In this document: positions 49,908-61,448 of the stretch, in pieces | Layout of the letters: every line of letters starts with the position of its first letter | Position numbering within the stretch: position 1 is the stretch's first letter | DNA from: Desulfuromonadaceae bacterium | Lineage (GTDB): Bacteria; Desulfobacterota; Desulfuromonadia; Geobacterales; Pseudopelobacteraceae | DNA length: 64,000 nucleotides | Assembly (NCBI GenBank): GCA_028687585.1 | Contig: JAQTZV010000004.1 | Location: 62,001-126,000 of the forward strand | Direction: 5' to 3' | The notes under the pieces: model-generated | Database searches by the model: none | What the model was told of the DNA's origin: nothing | The model's input: the letters and a program-made list of their open reading frames with translations, nothing else | Position numbers and translations under genes: made by a program

Positions 49908-51974
49908 ATGGTAATCGACAAAGACGCGGGGGTGTCAACAACAGCCGCCGAAATGTGCCGACCACGGATCGAGGAGGGGGCACAGAGATTCGACCATGTC
50001 CCCGATGTCTCCCGGATTGAACTGGAGACGCAAATGGCAGAGTTGCGCGGTGCCCATGCGGAGCTTGAGTTGTCCCGGAATAAGTATGCCGAACTATATG
50101 ACTGTGCCCCCGTCGGCAATTTCACCTTTGATATGCGCGGAGTGATACGGGAGGTAAATCTTGCCGGCGCGCAGCTGTTGGGAATAGAGCGACGACTGCT
50201 GACCAATAAATCTATTATCAATTTTATTGCTGATGCAGACGGGAGGGAGATATTTTCCAGACACCTCGAACATGTTTTGCAACGAAAGGGCATGCAGAGA
50301 TGTGCAATCAGACTCAGCGTAAAAGACGGCACGGAGATCTATGGCCAACTACAGAGCGTTACGGTGGGCAATGTCGGAAGCAAGGGCGGTTATGTCCTTA
50401 CCTCAATAGTTGATGGCACGGTTGGCAAAAAATTGGAAACGGAAATCCAGGGTGCCCGGGAATTTGCCGAGAATATTGTTGAAACCGTGCGTGAACCGCT
50501 GGTGGTACTGAATTCCGACCTGAAGATCCTCACCGCCAACCACAGTTTCTACGACACCTTCAAAGCAACGCCCGAGGAAACTATCGGCAATTTTATCTAT
50601 GATCTCGGCAACCGGCAATGGGACATTCCCAAACTGCGGGTACTCGTTGAGGAAATCCTCCCCCATGATACCGTGATCAATGGTTATGAAGTCGAGCATG
50701 ATTTTCCCGGCATCGGCCGCAAGATTATTCTGCTCAATGCACGGGAGATATTCAGGGAAAACATCGGCTCGCATATTATCCTGCTGGCAATGGAGGACAT
50801 CACCGAGCGCAAACAGCTGGAAGCGGAAATCCTCGATGCCCGGGAATATGCCGAGAACATTGTCGAAACTGTGCGTAAACCGCTGGTAGTGCTGAATTCC
50901 GACCTGAAGATCCTCACCGCCAACCACAGCTTCTACGACACCTTCAAAGCAACGCCCGAGGAGACAATCGGCAAGTTCATCTACGATCTCGGTAACCGGC
51001 AATGGGACATTCCCAAGCTCCGGGTACTCTTTGAGGAGATCCTCCCTCTTGAAACCGTGTTCAATGGCTATGAAGTCGAGCATGATTTTCCCGGTATCGG
51101 CCGCAAAACTATTCTGCTCAATGCCCGCCAGATTTTCCGGGAAAACATCGGTTCACACATAATCCTGCTGGCTATGGAAGACATTACCGAACGGAAGAGG
51201 GCCGAGGAGGAGATCCAAAACCTCAATCGTGATTTGGAACTACGTGTAATGGAACGAACCTCCCAGCTCCAAGGCGCAAACCAGGAACTGGAGGCCTTTG
51301 CCTATTCGGTATCCCACGACCTGCGTGCGCCGCTGCGGGCCATGGGTGGTTTCAGCCAGGCCCTGATGGAAGATTTTGGCGACACGCTGGAGGCGGAGGC
51401 GCACGACTATCTCAACGAGATCGTCATCGGGAGCCGGCATATGGGTCAGTTGATAGACGGACTGCTCACCCTGTCGCGCAGCACCCGGGGAGAACTGCGC
51501 CACGACCGGATAGACCTCTCCCTCATGGCGGATCGCATCCGCACTGAACTCGAGCGGTTGGAGCCGCTGCGCCGGGTGGAGTGGCGAATCGAACCTGGTT
51601 TAAGTTCAGGTGGAGATGCACGTATGATCGAGGTGATCATGAGAAACCTTCTCGACAACGCCTGGAAGTACACCACGGGCACGGCGGAGGCGATAATTCG
51701 TGTGTATGCCGAAACGGAGGGAAGTGAACTCTATTTCTGTGTCGCGGATAACGGCGCCGGATTCGATATGGCCCACGCCGGGAAACTCTTTCAACCGTTC
51801 CAGCGTCTGCATCGACAGGACGAATTTCCCGGCATAGGCATCGGTCTGGCAACGGCCCAGCGCATCGTACACCGTCATGGCGGCACATTCCATGCGACAG
51901 GTATTCCCCATAAGGGGGCAACATTCAGGTTTTCACTGCCATACGGAGAAGATCAGCAAAGGGAGCAACTATGA
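49908..51974 (+). CDS. Multi-PAS sensor histidine kinase
   Basis: PAS domains, two near-identical; FAYSVSHDLRAPLRAMGGFSQAL; HATPase VADNGAGFDMAHAGKLFQPFQRLH. Confidence 0.92.
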   Translation: MVIDKDAGVSTTAAEMCRPRIEEGAQRFDHVPDVSRIELETQMAELRGAHAELELSRNKYAELYDCAPVGNFTFDMRGVIREVNLAGAQLLGIERRLLTNKSIINFIADADGREIFSRHLEHVLQRKGMQRCAIRLSVKDGTEIYGQLQSVTVGNVGSKGGYVLTSIVDGTVGKKLETEIQGAREFAENIVETVREPLVVLNSDLKILTANHSFYDTFKATPEETIGNFIYDLGNRQWDIPKLRVLVEEILPHDTVINGYEVEHDFPGIGRKIILLNAREIFRENIGSHIILLAMEDITERKQLEAEILDAREYAENIVETVRKPLVVLNSDLKILTANHSFYDTFKATPEETIGKFIYDLGNRQWDIPKLRVLFEEILPLETVFNGYEVEHDFPGIGRKTILLNARQIFRENIGSHIILLAMEDITERKRAEEEIQNLNRDLELRVMERTSQLQGANQELEAFAYSVSHDLRAPLRAMGGFSQALMEDFGDTLEAEAHDYLNEIVIGSRHMGQLIDGLLTLSRSTRGELRHDRIDLSLMADRIRTELERLEPLRRVEWRIEPGLSSGGDARMIEVIMRNLLDNAWKYTTGTAEAIIRVYAETEGSELYFCVADNGAGFDMAHAGKLFQPFQRLHRQDEFPGIGIGLATAQRIVHRHGGTFHATGIPHKGATFRFSLPYGEDQQREQL
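50436..51203 (+). repeat. Tandem duplication of a PAS-domain segment, 384-bp period (128 codons)
   Basis: LVVLNSDLKILTANHSFYDTFKATPEETIG.FIYDLGNRQWDIPKLRVL.EEILP occurs twice in the same ORF. Confidence 0.9.
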
Positions 51975-52432
51975 ATATCAACAGGTCGATACTGATGGTG
52001 GAAGATAACCCGCAGGATGAGAAGCTGATGCTGCGCGCATTGAACAAGGTCAATCTGGCCAATCGGGTGGTTGTGGTACGCGACGGGCAGCAGGCGCTCG
52101 ATTACCTGTTCCGGGAGGGGGAGTTTGCCGGTCGTGAAGGAGACGACTTTCCGGCCATTGTTCTGCTCGACATCGGCCTGCCACGCGTCAGCGGTCTCGA
52201 AGTTCTGAAGAGGCTACGCGACGATCCGAGGACCCACCTTCAGCCGGTGGTGATTTTGACCTCCTCCGACGAGGAGCGGGACCGGCTTGCAAGCTATGAG
52301 GACGGCGCCAACAGTTTTGTGCGCAAACCGCTCGACTTCAGCGAATTTGCCGAAACGGTGGCACGTCTCGGCATCTACTGGCTGGCGGTCAATAAACCGC
52401 CTCAGGAGAAGTATCATGTCCGAACCCCTTAA
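51971..52432 (+). CDS. Rcp1-like single-domain response regulator
   Basis: ILMVEDNPQDEKLMLRALNKVNLANRVVVVRDGQQALDYLF...VLLDIGLPRVSG. Confidence 0.94.
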   Translation: MNINRSILMVEDNPQDEKLMLRALNKVNLANRVVVVRDGQQALDYLFREGEFAGREGDDFPAIVLLDIGLPRVSGLEVLKRLRDDPRTHLQPVVILTSSDEERDRLASYEDGANSFVRKPLDFSEFAETVARLGIYWLAVNKPPQEKYHVRTP

Positions 52433-54509
52433 TATCCTGGTTATCGAGGACAGCAATGCCGACTTCCTGATGGTCGAGCGCCATCTGAAACAGAACGGAG
52501 TGGCAGCCACCTGTTGTCGTGTAGACACGCTTGCCACGTTGAAAGATGCCATTGGCAGGGGGAAATGGAACCTGGTGCTGGCCGACTACAGCGTGCCTCA
52601 GCTCGGTTTTCAGGAGAGCCTTGACCTGATCCGGACGGCACTCCCCGATCTGCCGGTGATTATGGTCACTGGTTCCCTGAGTGAGGAAGTGGCGGTGGAA
52701 CTCCTTAAACGGGGAGTTTGTGATTTCGTGCTCAAGGGCAATCTGGCCCGCCTGGTTCCCGCGATTCAGCGGAGTCTGAATGAGGCGGAGATTGACAAGC
52801 TGTACAAGGAGGAGATGAAGCGGAACGAAACACGTCTTAGAAGTCTGGTGGATATATTGCAGTATCCCTCCGAAACTATTCAGGAATTTCTTGATTATGT
52901 GATGAATAAAACCCTTCAACTGACTGAGAGCAAGATCGGTTACATTTATCGTTACCATGAAGATCGAGCAGAGTTTGTTCTTAACTCCTGGTCCAGAGAG
53001 GTAATGGCCGAATGCACCGTTCTCAATCCTTCCACCTGTTACGAATTGGACAAAACCGGGATCTGGGGTGAGGCTGTCCGGCAGCGCCGATCTATCATCG
53101 TTAATGACTACCAAGCAGCTCACCCTCTGAAAAAGGGCTACCCCAAAGGCCATGTCCAACTTCTGAAATTTATGACCGTCCCGATCTTCAAGGGCAATAG
53201 CATTGTCGGCGTGATCGGTCTGGCAAACAAAGAAACCGATTATGATGCAACCGATATTCTTCAAGTGTCGCTGCTGACGGAGGTTCTTTGGAAAACCGTC
53301 GAGCGTATGCAGTCTGAGACGGAGCGGGAGAAACTCGAAGAACAGTTCCGCCAGACACAGAAAATGGAGGCAATCGGCCAGCTGGCCGGAGGTGTGGCCC
53401 ATGACTTCAACAATATCCTTCAGGCGATCTTCAGCTATTCGCACCTGATTCTGGCTAAAGCGAGGGACAACGAACCGGTTAAACATTATGTAGAAGAGCT
53501 GTTGAAAGCATCCAACAGAGCTGCCGATCTTACCAAAAGCCTCCTGGCTTTCAGCAGAAAACAGGAAGTAACTCTGACCGTGATCGATATCAGCGAAGTT
53601 ATAAAGGGAAACGAAGCGTTTCTCCGCAGGCTGATCAGAGAAGATATTGAGCTGAAGGTAACCTGCACAGGGGAGCCACTTACTGTGCTGGCTGATCGGG
53701 GGCAGATAGAGCAGGTGTTCATGAACCTCGTCACCAATGGCCGCGACGCCATGCCGAACGGCGGCATGCTCTCCATTGAAACGCAACGCGTAACCCTGGG
53801 GCAGGATTTTATCGATACCCACGGCTACGGCACGGCTGGTGTCTATTCTTTCTTCTCGGTTTCCGATAGCGGCTTTGGCATGGACAAGGAGACGCAGTCC
53901 CACATATTTGAGCCGTTCTTCACCACGAAAGAGCAGGGGAAGGGAACGGGGCTCGGCCTTTCGATGGCGTACGGAATCATCAAGAAACATGACGGCCTTA
54001 TCACGGTCTACAGTGAACCCGGTTCGGGTACAATCTTCAAAATCTATTTGCCCCTCGTACAAGCATCGGCACTCGCGGGAGAAAAAAATGTTCAGGAGGC
54101 GGTTTCCCTGCGAGGCGGAACCGAGACCATTCTTGTGGGCGAGGACGATGCCGCTCTGCGGAGGTTGTCAAAAAATGTACTGGGTCACTATGGCTATCAG
54201 GTGATAGAGGCGGTAGATGGCCAGGATGCGGTGGACAAGTTTATTGAATACGGTGATAGCATTGATCTTGTTATCCTTGATGCGATCATGCCGAAAAAAA
54301 ACGGCAAAATGGCGTGCGACGAGATGAGAACAGTACGCCCCGACCTGCAAGTGCTTTTTGTCAGCGGCTACGCGAAGGATATTTTTGCGGATGACAAGGC
54401 GCTTGATGAGAACTCCGTATTTATCCAGAAGCCGGTCTCACCCGATGTGCTTTTGGCAAAGGTACGGGAGATGCTGGATAAAAGAATATCCGCCGGAGGT
54501 AGCATTTGA
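52416..54509 (+). CDS. Receiver-GAF-histidine kinase-receiver hybrid
   Basis: [22 protein letters not shown]-like; [23 protein letters not shown]-terminal [10 protein letters not shown]; start at MSEPLN. Confidence 0.92.
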   Translation: MSEPLNILVIEDSNADFLMVERHLKQNGVAATCCRVDTLATLKDAIGRGKWNLVLADYSVPQLGFQESLDLIRTALPDLPVIMVTGSLSEEVAVELLKRGVCDFVLKGNLARLVPAIQRSLNEAEIDKLYKEEMKRNETRLRSLVDILQYPSETIQEFLDYVMNKTLQLTESKIGYIYRYHEDRAEFVLNSWSREVMAECTVLNPSTCYELDKTGIWGEAVRQRRSIIVNDYQAAHPLKKGYPKGHVQLLKFMTVPIFKGNSIVGVIGLANKETDYDATDILQVSLLTEVLWKTVERMQSETEREKLEEQFRQTQKMEAIGQLAGGVAHDFNNILQAIFSYSHLILAKARDNEPVKHYVEELLKASNRAADLTKSLLAFSRKQEVTLTVIDISEVIKGNEAFLRRLIREDIELKVTCTGEPLTVLADRGQIEQVFMNLVTNGRDAMPNGGMLSIETQRVTLGQDFIDTHGYGTAGVYSFFSVSDSGFGMDKETQSHIFEPFFTTKEQGKGTGLGLSMAYGIIKKHDGLITVYSEPGSGTIFKIYLPLVQASALAGEKNVQEAVSLRGGTETILVGEDDAALRRLSKNVLGHYGYQVIEAVDGQDAVDKFIEYGDSIDLVILDAIMPKKNGKMACDEMRTVRPDLQVLFVSGYAKDIFADDKALDENSVFIQKPVSPDVLLAKVREMLDKRISAGGSI

Positions 54510-56104
54510 ATGCATTAAACCCCGTCATACTGTGCGTTGATGATGAGCCGGGCAACCTGAAACTTCTGGAAAGAACGCTTGGCACGTCCGGTTATCTGGT
54601 TATCAAGGCCAGTGATGGCCGGGAAGCGCTCGATATAATCGCCAGCCGCACGGTCGATCTGGTGCTCACCGATGTCATGATGCCGCGGGTCGACGGGTTT
54701 GAGATCTGCCGCCGGATCAAGGGGGATGAACGCTACCGGCATATACCGGTGGTCATGATAACCGCCCTTGATTCCAAAATGGACCGCATCCGCGGGATCG
54801 AGGCAGGAGCGGACGAATTCCTTGCCAAACCGTATGACCATGGCGAGGTGCTGGCACGGGTGAAGATGTTGCTCAGAACCAAACAGCTCGATGAAAAGCT
54901 TGGTGATTCGTACAGCAACATCCAGAACCTGACTTCCTTCGGCAGCCATATCATGACCTCTTTCCGCCCTGCGGGGTTCGACCTCATGACACAGATAGAC
55001 AGCCTCGCCAATCAGGTCATCAGGAAAGACATTGTTGGGGCAGGGCGGCCGTCGACAGTGCTGGTGCGCATTCTCACCGGCCATGTGTTTGCATGGTACA
55101 TCTACGAATATGATTCCGGGGAGTTGAAGAGGAGCGGCATTGACCTGAACATGCTGCTGTGCATATCGGACAAAGACCCTACCGCATGCTTTTCAAATTG
55201 TCCCCTGTCGTTGCCTCAATTCAGGTCGCTCGTAGAAATCCTTGCTTTCAGTGACATCACAGTCGCTAACATGACCTGCTATCTCAGCGAAATGGCCTCG
55301 GTTTTTGCGCTTAATTACGACAGGGAAGTGACGCGCTTTGACGCCGCAGTGCTGGAAAGCCTTGCAATGCAGACCCTCTTTTTCATGCACCTGGCTATCC
55401 AGATCAGGGAAAGTGATGATGCGTTCGCCTATACGGTGCACTCACTCGCCAGGGCCTCGGAGGCAAATGACGAGGACACCGGCGACCACATTCTCAGAGT
55501 AGGTGAATACTGCTCCATTGTGGGGCAAAGACTCGGCAAGGGGGATCAATGGGTACAGAGTATTAAACTGCAGGCGACGCTGCACGATGTCGGCAAGGTA
55601 CACACTCCTTCGGAAATCCTGAAGAAGCCTGGTGAGCTCACCCCGGAAGAGTGGAATATCATGAGACGTCATACGGTGAAGGGGGCGAAAATTATCGGCG
55701 ACCATCCGAAATTCAGTATCGCCAGGCAGATCGCGCTCTCGCACCATGAACGATGGGACGGGAGCGGTTATCCGTTCGGCTATTCCGGGGAGCGGATTCC
55801 TCTTGAGGGAAGAATCATGAATATCGCCGACCAGTATGATGCCTTGCGGAATGTGCGGGTCTACAAACCGGCACTCGATCACGCCACGACGGTGAAAATC
55901 ATCACCGAAGGGGATGGGAGGACCATGCCGCATCACTTTGACCCGCAGGTGTTGAAAGCCTTTGTGGATACCGCATCTCTGTTTGAGGAGGTGTATGAAA
56001 AATTCACCGAAAATGCCAGCCTGGAGCGGCAGGCCTCCGAGGTTTTGACCAAAACCGCTGACCTTGGGAACATCTCGGATGCCGGCATGGTAGCTATATT
56101 ATGA
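54506..56104 (+). CDS. Response regulator with HD-GYP phosphodiesterase domain
   Basis: [17 protein letters not shown]...[21 protein letters not shown]...[10 protein letters not shown]...[12 protein letters not shown]. Confidence 0.94.
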   Translation: MNALNPVILCVDDEPGNLKLLERTLGTSGYLVIKASDGREALDIIASRTVDLVLTDVMMPRVDGFEICRRIKGDERYRHIPVVMITALDSKMDRIRGIEAGADEFLAKPYDHGEVLARVKMLLRTKQLDEKLGDSYSNIQNLTSFGSHIMTSFRPAGFDLMTQIDSLANQVIRKDIVGAGRPSTVLVRILTGHVFAWYIYEYDSGELKRSGIDLNMLLCISDKDPTACFSNCPLSLPQFRSLVEILAFSDITVANMTCYLSEMASVFALNYDREVTRFDAAVLESLAMQTLFFMHLAIQIRESDDAFAYTVHSLARASEANDEDTGDHILRVGEYCSIVGQRLGKGDQWVQSIKLQATLHDVGKVHTPSEILKKPGELTPEEWNIMRRHTVKGAKIIGDHPKFSIARQIALSHHERWDGSGYPFGYSGERIPLEGRIMNIADQYDALRNVRVYKPALDHATTVKIITEGDGRTMPHHFDPQVLKAFVDTASLFEEVYEKFTENASLERQASEVLTKTADLGNISDAGMVAIL

Positions 56105-58587
56105 AATCCCTGCTGTCAACTCGGAACAGTGCGTATCTTCGCAACTTTGTCATCGCGATTATTCTGACCATCGCAGCCGGCTGGATGCTCACCAATTTGC
56201 TCGTCAGGGTTGCGGAAAACGAATTCAAAGAGAAGATTGACCGGGAAGCAAACCTTACGCTGTCCTACATTCATGAACAGCTTGACGACGTGGAAAATGC
56301 GGCCAATGTGCTGAGCCAGTCAGAACAGACAGGTGCCGTTCTCTCCTCCGGCGGTCCCGTTGAGCTGGAGCGTGCGAACAGGATGCTTGACCGCGTCAAT
56401 AGCAGCATGAAGTTGTCGGTATGCTATCTTCTGGACAGAAACGGCCTGGCTGTTGCCTCGTCGAACAGAAACGAAAAGACCGGCTTTGCCGGTAAAAACT
56501 TCGCATTCAGACCGTTTTTCACCGGTGCAATGACCGGCAGACTCACCACGTATTTTGCTCTCGGCCTCCTCACCCGTGAAAGGGGCTATTTTGCGGCTGC
56601 GCCGGTTGTCGATCATGGCACCATTTCCGGTGTTGTCGTCGTCAAGAGAAATATTGCCCCGGTCGGAGAGTTTTTCAGAAAGTACACCCACGCATATCTG
56701 GTCAGTCCCGACGGAATAATTTTTGTATCCAACAAGGAGAATTACCTTTACCGGAGCTTATGGCCGGTTGATGAAGGGCGGCGGAGCACATTGCGGTCAT
56801 CGCAACAGTTCGGGACCATCACGTTTGAACCTCTGTTGGCGTCAGAACCACGGACGGGGACCTATGTCAGGTTTGAGAAAGAGAAGCATTACGCCGTACG
56901 CCTGCCGTTCGGCAGCGATGGCTGGTCACTTGTATTATTTGATGCCCCCCATATCGTATCAACCTACCGCTTGTTCGGCATCGTACTCACCACGGTGTTT
57001 GCTCTCCTGCTTCTGTTCTTCTTTTATGCACTACTGAACAAAAGCAAGTCACTGGAGATGGCAAGAGATCTGCTTAAATCCAGGGACGACTGGAAACGGA
57101 CGTTCGACACGGTGCCGGACCTCATCGCGATCATTGATGCAGATTACCGCATATCAAGTATGAACCGGGCAATGGCGGAACGCCTCGGCATCTCCCCGCA
57201 GGAGGCGGTCGGCAGGCATTGTTATGAACTGCTGCATGGTTCTCAGGGACCGCCCTCCTTCTGTCCTCATCAAAGAATGCTTGAGTCGGGGAGGACCGAA
57301 TCAGGGTGCCATTTTGAGAAGAATCTGAATTGCGATTTTAGCATCACCGCGGCTCCGATCCTGGCTGAAGACGGCACAATCGAGTCGTCTGTCCATGTGA
57401 TGCATGATGTCAGTGAACTTAAGCAGGTTGAAATGTACCTGCGCGAGACCGAACACCGACTCTCCAATGCCATGAGCTTGGCGGAGCTGTTTGACTGGGA
57501 ATATGACGTGGCAGGCGGATTCTTCGTCTTCAACGATCGCTATTATTCTCTCCACGGCACGACTTCCGAACGGGAAGGGGGCAACATGATGTCCGCAGAG
57601 GCTTTTGCCCGTAATTTTGTGCATCCGGACAACGCTCATGCTGTTGGCGAAGAAATTGCCAAGGCTTTGGCGGCGACTGATCCAGATTACCATTCGCAAC
57701 TTGAAACGTCCATTTTGCGCCGGGACGGTGAGGTTCGGCAGCTGTCTGTACACATTGCCATTAGCCAAAATGCCGCAGGGCAAATCATTCGGCTCCACGG
57801 TGCAAATCAGGACATCACCAAAACGAAACGGCTCAGTGATGAAGTCAACAGGATCAATAACCTGGAATCGATCGGCCTCCTCTCCGGCGGGCTGGCCCAT
57901 GACTTCAATAATGTGTTGAACATAATTTACGGCAACATAACCTTTGTCAAGATGCTTGCAGAGGGCAATGCAGCCCTTGTTGAGCCACTCGAAGACGCGG
58001 AAGAAGCGTGTGAACGCGCCAAAGAGCTCGGCACCCGCCTGCAGGCCTTTTCGCAGGGGGGCACTCCGTTCAGGGAGCCGATAGCGCTTCCCGCTCTCAT
58101 TGAGAATGCCGCAGAAGCTCTGTTCAAGGCCTCAAGAATCTCTCACAGCATATCCGCGGCAGATGGCGTCCACCAATTGGAAGCAGATCAGCGCCAGATC
58201 AGACAGCTGTTCGAAAATCTGCTGTCCAATGCCAAAGATGCCATGACCGGGGGGGGGACAGTCACAATCGCTATTGAAAACTGCGAAGTCGATGAAAAAA
58301 TGGGGCTGTCCCTCAGACCAGGCCCCTATGTCTGTATGACAATCCAGGACAACGGCGCAGGTATACCGGAGGTGAACCTTCCGAAGATCTTTGATCCCTA
58401 TTTTTCGACCAAGGATACCTACAGTCAACGAGGGCTGGGGCTTGGGCTCTCGATCTGCCATGCCATCATGAAACGGCACAACGGACACATATCCGTAGAA
58501 TCCTCAGTGGGAATCGGCACCAGAGTTACGCTGTATCTGCCTGCTGCCATGAATGAAACAGAACATTCAGCAGAGGAGAAATACTGA
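56101..58587 (+). CDS. Cache-PAS-type membrane histidine kinase
   Basis: TM + extracytoplasmic sensor; [23 protein letters not shown]; HATPase [24 protein letters not shown]. Confidence 0.92.
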   Translation: MKSLLSTRNSAYLRNFVIAIILTIAAGWMLTNLLVRVAENEFKEKIDREANLTLSYIHEQLDDVENAANVLSQSEQTGAVLSSGGPVELERANRMLDRVNSSMKLSVCYLLDRNGLAVASSNRNEKTGFAGKNFAFRPFFTGAMTGRLTTYFALGLLTRERGYFAAAPVVDHGTISGVVVVKRNIAPVGEFFRKYTHAYLVSPDGIIFVSNKENYLYRSLWPVDEGRRSTLRSSQQFGTITFEPLLASEPRTGTYVRFEKEKHYAVRLPFGSDGWSLVLFDAPHIVSTYRLFGIVLTTVFALLLLFFFYALLNKSKSLEMARDLLKSRDDWKRTFDTVPDLIAIIDADYRISSMNRAMAERLGISPQEAVGRHCYELLHGSQGPPSFCPHQRMLESGRTESGCHFEKNLNCDFSITAAPILAEDGTIESSVHVMHDVSELKQVEMYLRETEHRLSNAMSLAELFDWEYDVAGGFFVFNDRYYSLHGTTSEREGGNMMSAEAFARNFVHPDNAHAVGEEIAKALAATDPDYHSQLETSILRRDGEVRQLSVHIAISQNAAGQIIRLHGANQDITKTKRLSDEVNRINNLESIGLLSGGLAHDFNNVLNIIYGNITFVKMLAEGNAALVEPLEDAEEACERAKELGTRLQAFSQGGTPFREPIALPALIENAAEALFKASRISHSISAADGVHQLEADQRQIRQLFENLLSNAKDAMTGGGTVTIAIENCEVDEKMGLSLRPGPYVCMTIQDNGAGIPEVNLPKIFDPYFSTKDTYSQRGLGLGLSICHAIMKRHNGHISVESSVGIGTRVTLYLPAAMNETEHSAEEKY

Positions 58588-58588
58588 A

Positions 58589-59875
58589 ATGATGAACGAG
58601 GTTTATACTATTCTGATAGTGGATGATGAAGAGCCGGCTCTTAAGCTGCTGTCACGCCTGTTGTCATGTGACCAGTATACCCTGTACTGCGCCGGAAACG
58701 GCAGAGAGGCTATCGAGCTGGCGGGGAAGATTAATCCTGATCTTATCCTGCTCGACGTAATGATGCCGGGGCTCGACGGTGCCGAGACCTGCAGAATACT
58801 AAAGAATACCGAAGGAATAAAGCTGATCCCGGTGATCATGCTGACTGCCCACCCGGACAAGGATATGAAATTACGCTGCCTCACTGCCGGGGCCAATGAT
58901 TTTCTTGCCAAACCGGTTGATAATGCCGAGCTTCAATTGCGGGTGCACAACATGCTCGAGTTCAGGAGGCATACGGAAACAAGGAAGTGGAACACATTGC
59001 TGGAGCAGAGCAAGGCGACTCTCGAAGCAAAAAACCGGGAACTCGAGGTCGCCCTGCAGGAGATCGAAAGAACACAGGCTCAGATCATCCAACAGGAGAA
59101 AATGGCATCCATCGGCCAGATAGCCGCGGGGGTGGCTCATGAGATAAACAATCCAATCGGATATATCAGCAGCAATATGAATTCGCTCTGGAAGTATGCC
59201 GAAAAGCTGGTTCAGTTCATAGAAGTTCAGGAACAGGCAATTGAAAGATGTTCCGATGTGGAGACGAAGAAATCGATTGTCGAACTTAAACGGCAGATCA
59301 AGCTGGATTTTGTCATGAAGGATTTTCGCGATTTGATAACTGAATCTCTTGAGGGTTCAACGCGGGTCAGCAAGATCGTGCATGATTTGAAGAGTTTTTC
59401 GCGGGCTGAGGGGGCCGAAGCGATTTCTGCGGACCTTAATGCGTGCATACAAAGCACTATCAACGTGGTGCGAAATGAAATCAGATATGTAGCGGAGCTG
59501 GACATCCATTTTGGTGATATTCCGCTGGTAGTCTGCCGGCCACAGCAGATAAGCCAGGTTGTTATGAACCTGTTAGTAAACGCCGCGCACTCTATTTGTG
59601 ACAAGGGTGTAATCACTCTTGTCACATCATTGGTAAACGATTCGGTCGAAATCAGCGTCACCGATACCGGCTGCGGTATTTCACCACAAAATATTGAAAA
59701 AATATTCGAACCGTTCTTTACCACCAAAGAGGTGGGCAAAGGGACCGGACTGGGACTGGCCATCAGCCGCGAAATTGTCAGGAAACATGGCGGTGAGCTG
59801 CTGGTTGAAAGTGAAGTAGGCAAGGGTACGATGTTCACCTTCCGGCTGCCGATTCAACAAGAAGAAACAAAATGA
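58589..59875 (+). CDS. Receiver-histidine kinase
   Basis: TILIVDDEEPALKLLSRLL...[32 protein letters not shown]; HATPase. Confidence 0.93.
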   Translation: MMNEVYTILIVDDEEPALKLLSRLLSCDQYTLYCAGNGREAIELAGKINPDLILLDVMMPGLDGAETCRILKNTEGIKLIPVIMLTAHPDKDMKLRCLTAGANDFLAKPVDNAELQLRVHNMLEFRRHTETRKWNTLLEQSKATLEAKNRELEVALQEIERTQAQIIQQEKMASIGQIAAGVAHEINNPIGYISSNMNSLWKYAEKLVQFIEVQEQAIERCSDVETKKSIVELKRQIKLDFVMKDFRDLITESLEGSTRVSKIVHDLKSFSRAEGAEAISADLNACIQSTINVVRNEIRYVAELDIHFGDIPLVVCRPQQISQVVMNLLVNAAHSICDKGVITLVTSLVNDSVEISVTDTGCGISPQNIEKIFEPFFTTKEVGKGTGLGLAISREIVRKHGGELLVESEVGKGTMFTFRLPIQQEETK

Positions 59876-59988
59876 ACAATGCTCCGCGCATACTTTTTGT
59901 CGATGATGAGTGCAATGCCAGCGGAAGAGCACGCGTCCGGACTGCAGGGATATTTACTTACCGTGGAACTTTTGTCCGGAACCTTTGA
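59872..59988 (+). pseudogene. Truncated response-regulator remnant
   Basis: ATGA overlap with upstream kinase; MNNAPRILFVDDECNASGRARVRTAGIFTYRGTFVRNL*: starts like a receiver, then diverges and stops. Confidence 0.6.
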
Positions 59989-60102
59989 GTTAATGGAAAA
60001 CCGTCTATGGGTGTACATCAACTACGCGGAATAGTGACTCATCAAACGTGGGCACGTTCAGCACGGTATATGTTCGGAAACAAACATCCATTGCCCCCTT
60101 CA

Positions 60103-60390
60103 CTATCTTAAACATTCCCGCGCCGAACCGGACAGATAATCAAAAACCTCGCCACGGGTGGTGATGAAACCCGGCATGTCGTTGAGAATGTCCTCGATCA
60201 GATGCAGCACCTCGCCGTCAACGCTCTCCAGTTCATCCATGACGGCTGACAGTATGGGCAGAATCTCGTACAGGTCGTGACGGTTGAAGGGTGCAGGGTC
60301 TGGCATGCCTGCAAACTTGGGCTCTGCCCGATTGGCGACGTCGCGCGGGTATTTGAATTTCAGATCGGATGCTTTGACTATGATGGACAT
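60103..60390 (-). CDS. Conserved hypothetical protein (95 aa)
   Basis: MSIIVKASDLKFKYPRDVANRAEPKFAGMPDPAPFNRHDLYEILPIL...; second partial copy at 48586. Confidence 0.7.
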   Translation of the reverse strand: MSIIVKASDLKFKYPRDVANRAEPKFAGMPDPAPFNRHDLYEILPILSAVMDELESVDGEVLHLIEDILNDMPGFITTRGEVFDYLSGSARECLR

Positions 60391-60437
60391 AAATTTCCTC
60401 CCTTGACAGGTGAGCCACTTTTTGGCACCATATTGAC

Positions 60438-60692
60438 ATGAAACGAAAACAGCTCAAGACTATTGAATCTCTCTTTGTGCATCCTCCAAGCGCAAATATA
60501 AAATGGAGTGCCATTGAAGGGCTGTTAAGAGAGTTGGGCGCTGAAATCACTGAGCGTGAGGGATCACGCATTGGTGTCAGGCTTTTTGGCGAGCGTCGGG
60601 TATTCCATCGACTTCATCCGTCGCCTGATACTGATAAGGGTGCTGTAGCCAGTATCCGCAAATGGCTTGAAGATAACGGGGTGAAACCATGA
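60438..60692 (+). CDS. hicA: HicA-type toxin
   Basis: MKRKQLKTIESLFVHPPSANIKWSAIEGLLRELGAEITEREGSRIGVRLFGERRVFHRLHPS; overlaps HicB. Confidence 0.88.
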   Translation: MKRKQLKTIESLFVHPPSANIKWSAIEGLLRELGAEITEREGSRIGVRLFGERRVFHRLHPSPDTDKGAVASIRKWLEDNGVKP

Positions 60693-61033
60693 TGAATGTA
60701 ATGGAAATTAATGGCATACGCGCAGTAATTGCATTTGATCCTGAAATCAATATGTTTCGTGGCGAATTTGTAGGCCTGAATGGCGGGGCAGATTTTTATG
60801 CCACCGATATTGACGGACTTCGCCGTGAAGGAGAAACATCCTTGAAAGTTTTTCTGGAAATGTGCACCGAGGAAGGTGTGTCCCCATATATAAAAGCTTC
60901 CGGACGATTCAACCTTCGACTTCCTCAGGATCTTCATGCCAAGGCAGTTGCTTTGGCAAAAGCATCCGGCAAGAGTGTTAATAACTGGATTGCCGATGCC
61001 ATCAGACAGGCCGACGGACAGCCTGTGCATTAA
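60689..61033 (+). CDS. hicB: HicB-type antitoxin
   Basis: AVIAFDPEINMFRGEFVGLNGGADFYATDIDGLRREGETSLKVFLE...GRFNLRLPQDLHAKAVALAKASGKSVNNWIADAIRQA. Confidence 0.92.
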   Translation: MMNVMEINGIRAVIAFDPEINMFRGEFVGLNGGADFYATDIDGLRREGETSLKVFLEMCTEEGVSPYIKASGRFNLRLPQDLHAKAVALAKASGKSVNNWIADAIRQADGQPVH

Positions 61034-61114
61034 AGCTTCCCTGGATCGGGATATTCCTCCATTCAAGCGCGACAGCAACTGACACAGCACCATCACGTCC
61101 ACATTTTCCAGTAA

Positions 61115-61348
61115 TTAATGCCCGCCGCAGCCGCCACCACAACCGCCACCGCAACCAGGTTTGACAATGTCTGCCGCTTTGGGCGTGCTGCACAGTTGTA
61201 GTGAGGCACGATCCACATACCAGGTATCATCCTCGCTTTTCCCCTGCAGTTCATTTTTCTTGAGCATCATCAACACCCGCGTTTCAGTTGTTTCCAAAAG
61301 CTGCGCCGCCTCGGCAATCGATACAAACGAAGTTCCCGCTTCACACAT
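61115..61348 (-). CDS. Small HTH-like protein with Gly/Cys metal-binding-like tail
   Basis: FVSIAEAAQLLETTETRVLMMLKKNELQGKSEDDTWYVDRASLQ...KPGCGGGCGGGCGGH; downstream of nifV. Confidence 0.7.
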   Translation of the reverse strand: MCEAGTSFVSIAEAAQLLETTETRVLMMLKKNELQGKSEDDTWYVDRASLQLCSTPKAADIVKPGCGGGCGGGCGGH

Positions 61349-61362
61349 GATATTTCTCCTTT

Positions 61363-61448
61363 GGTTCGACTCCGCTCACCAACCGGAGTCTGGTTTCCAT
61401 TCACGATTTCTGACTTCCATCGGGTGGTCCCTGAGCGGAGCCGAAGGG
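61363..61448. repeat. GGTTCGACTCCGCTCACC / GGTCCCTGAGCGGAGCCGAAGG inverted repeat (family E)
   Basis: Abuts the nifV stop codon. Confidence 0.65.

Noticed and set aside
52389-54062. 557-aa minus-strand ORF
   Set aside because: Fully opposite a strongly conserved hybrid kinase (52416..54509); shadow ORF with no recognisable domain.
60438-61033. Novel defence system around HicAB
   Set aside because: Only an ordinary HicA/HicB pair is visible; neighbours do not form a recognisable defence island.
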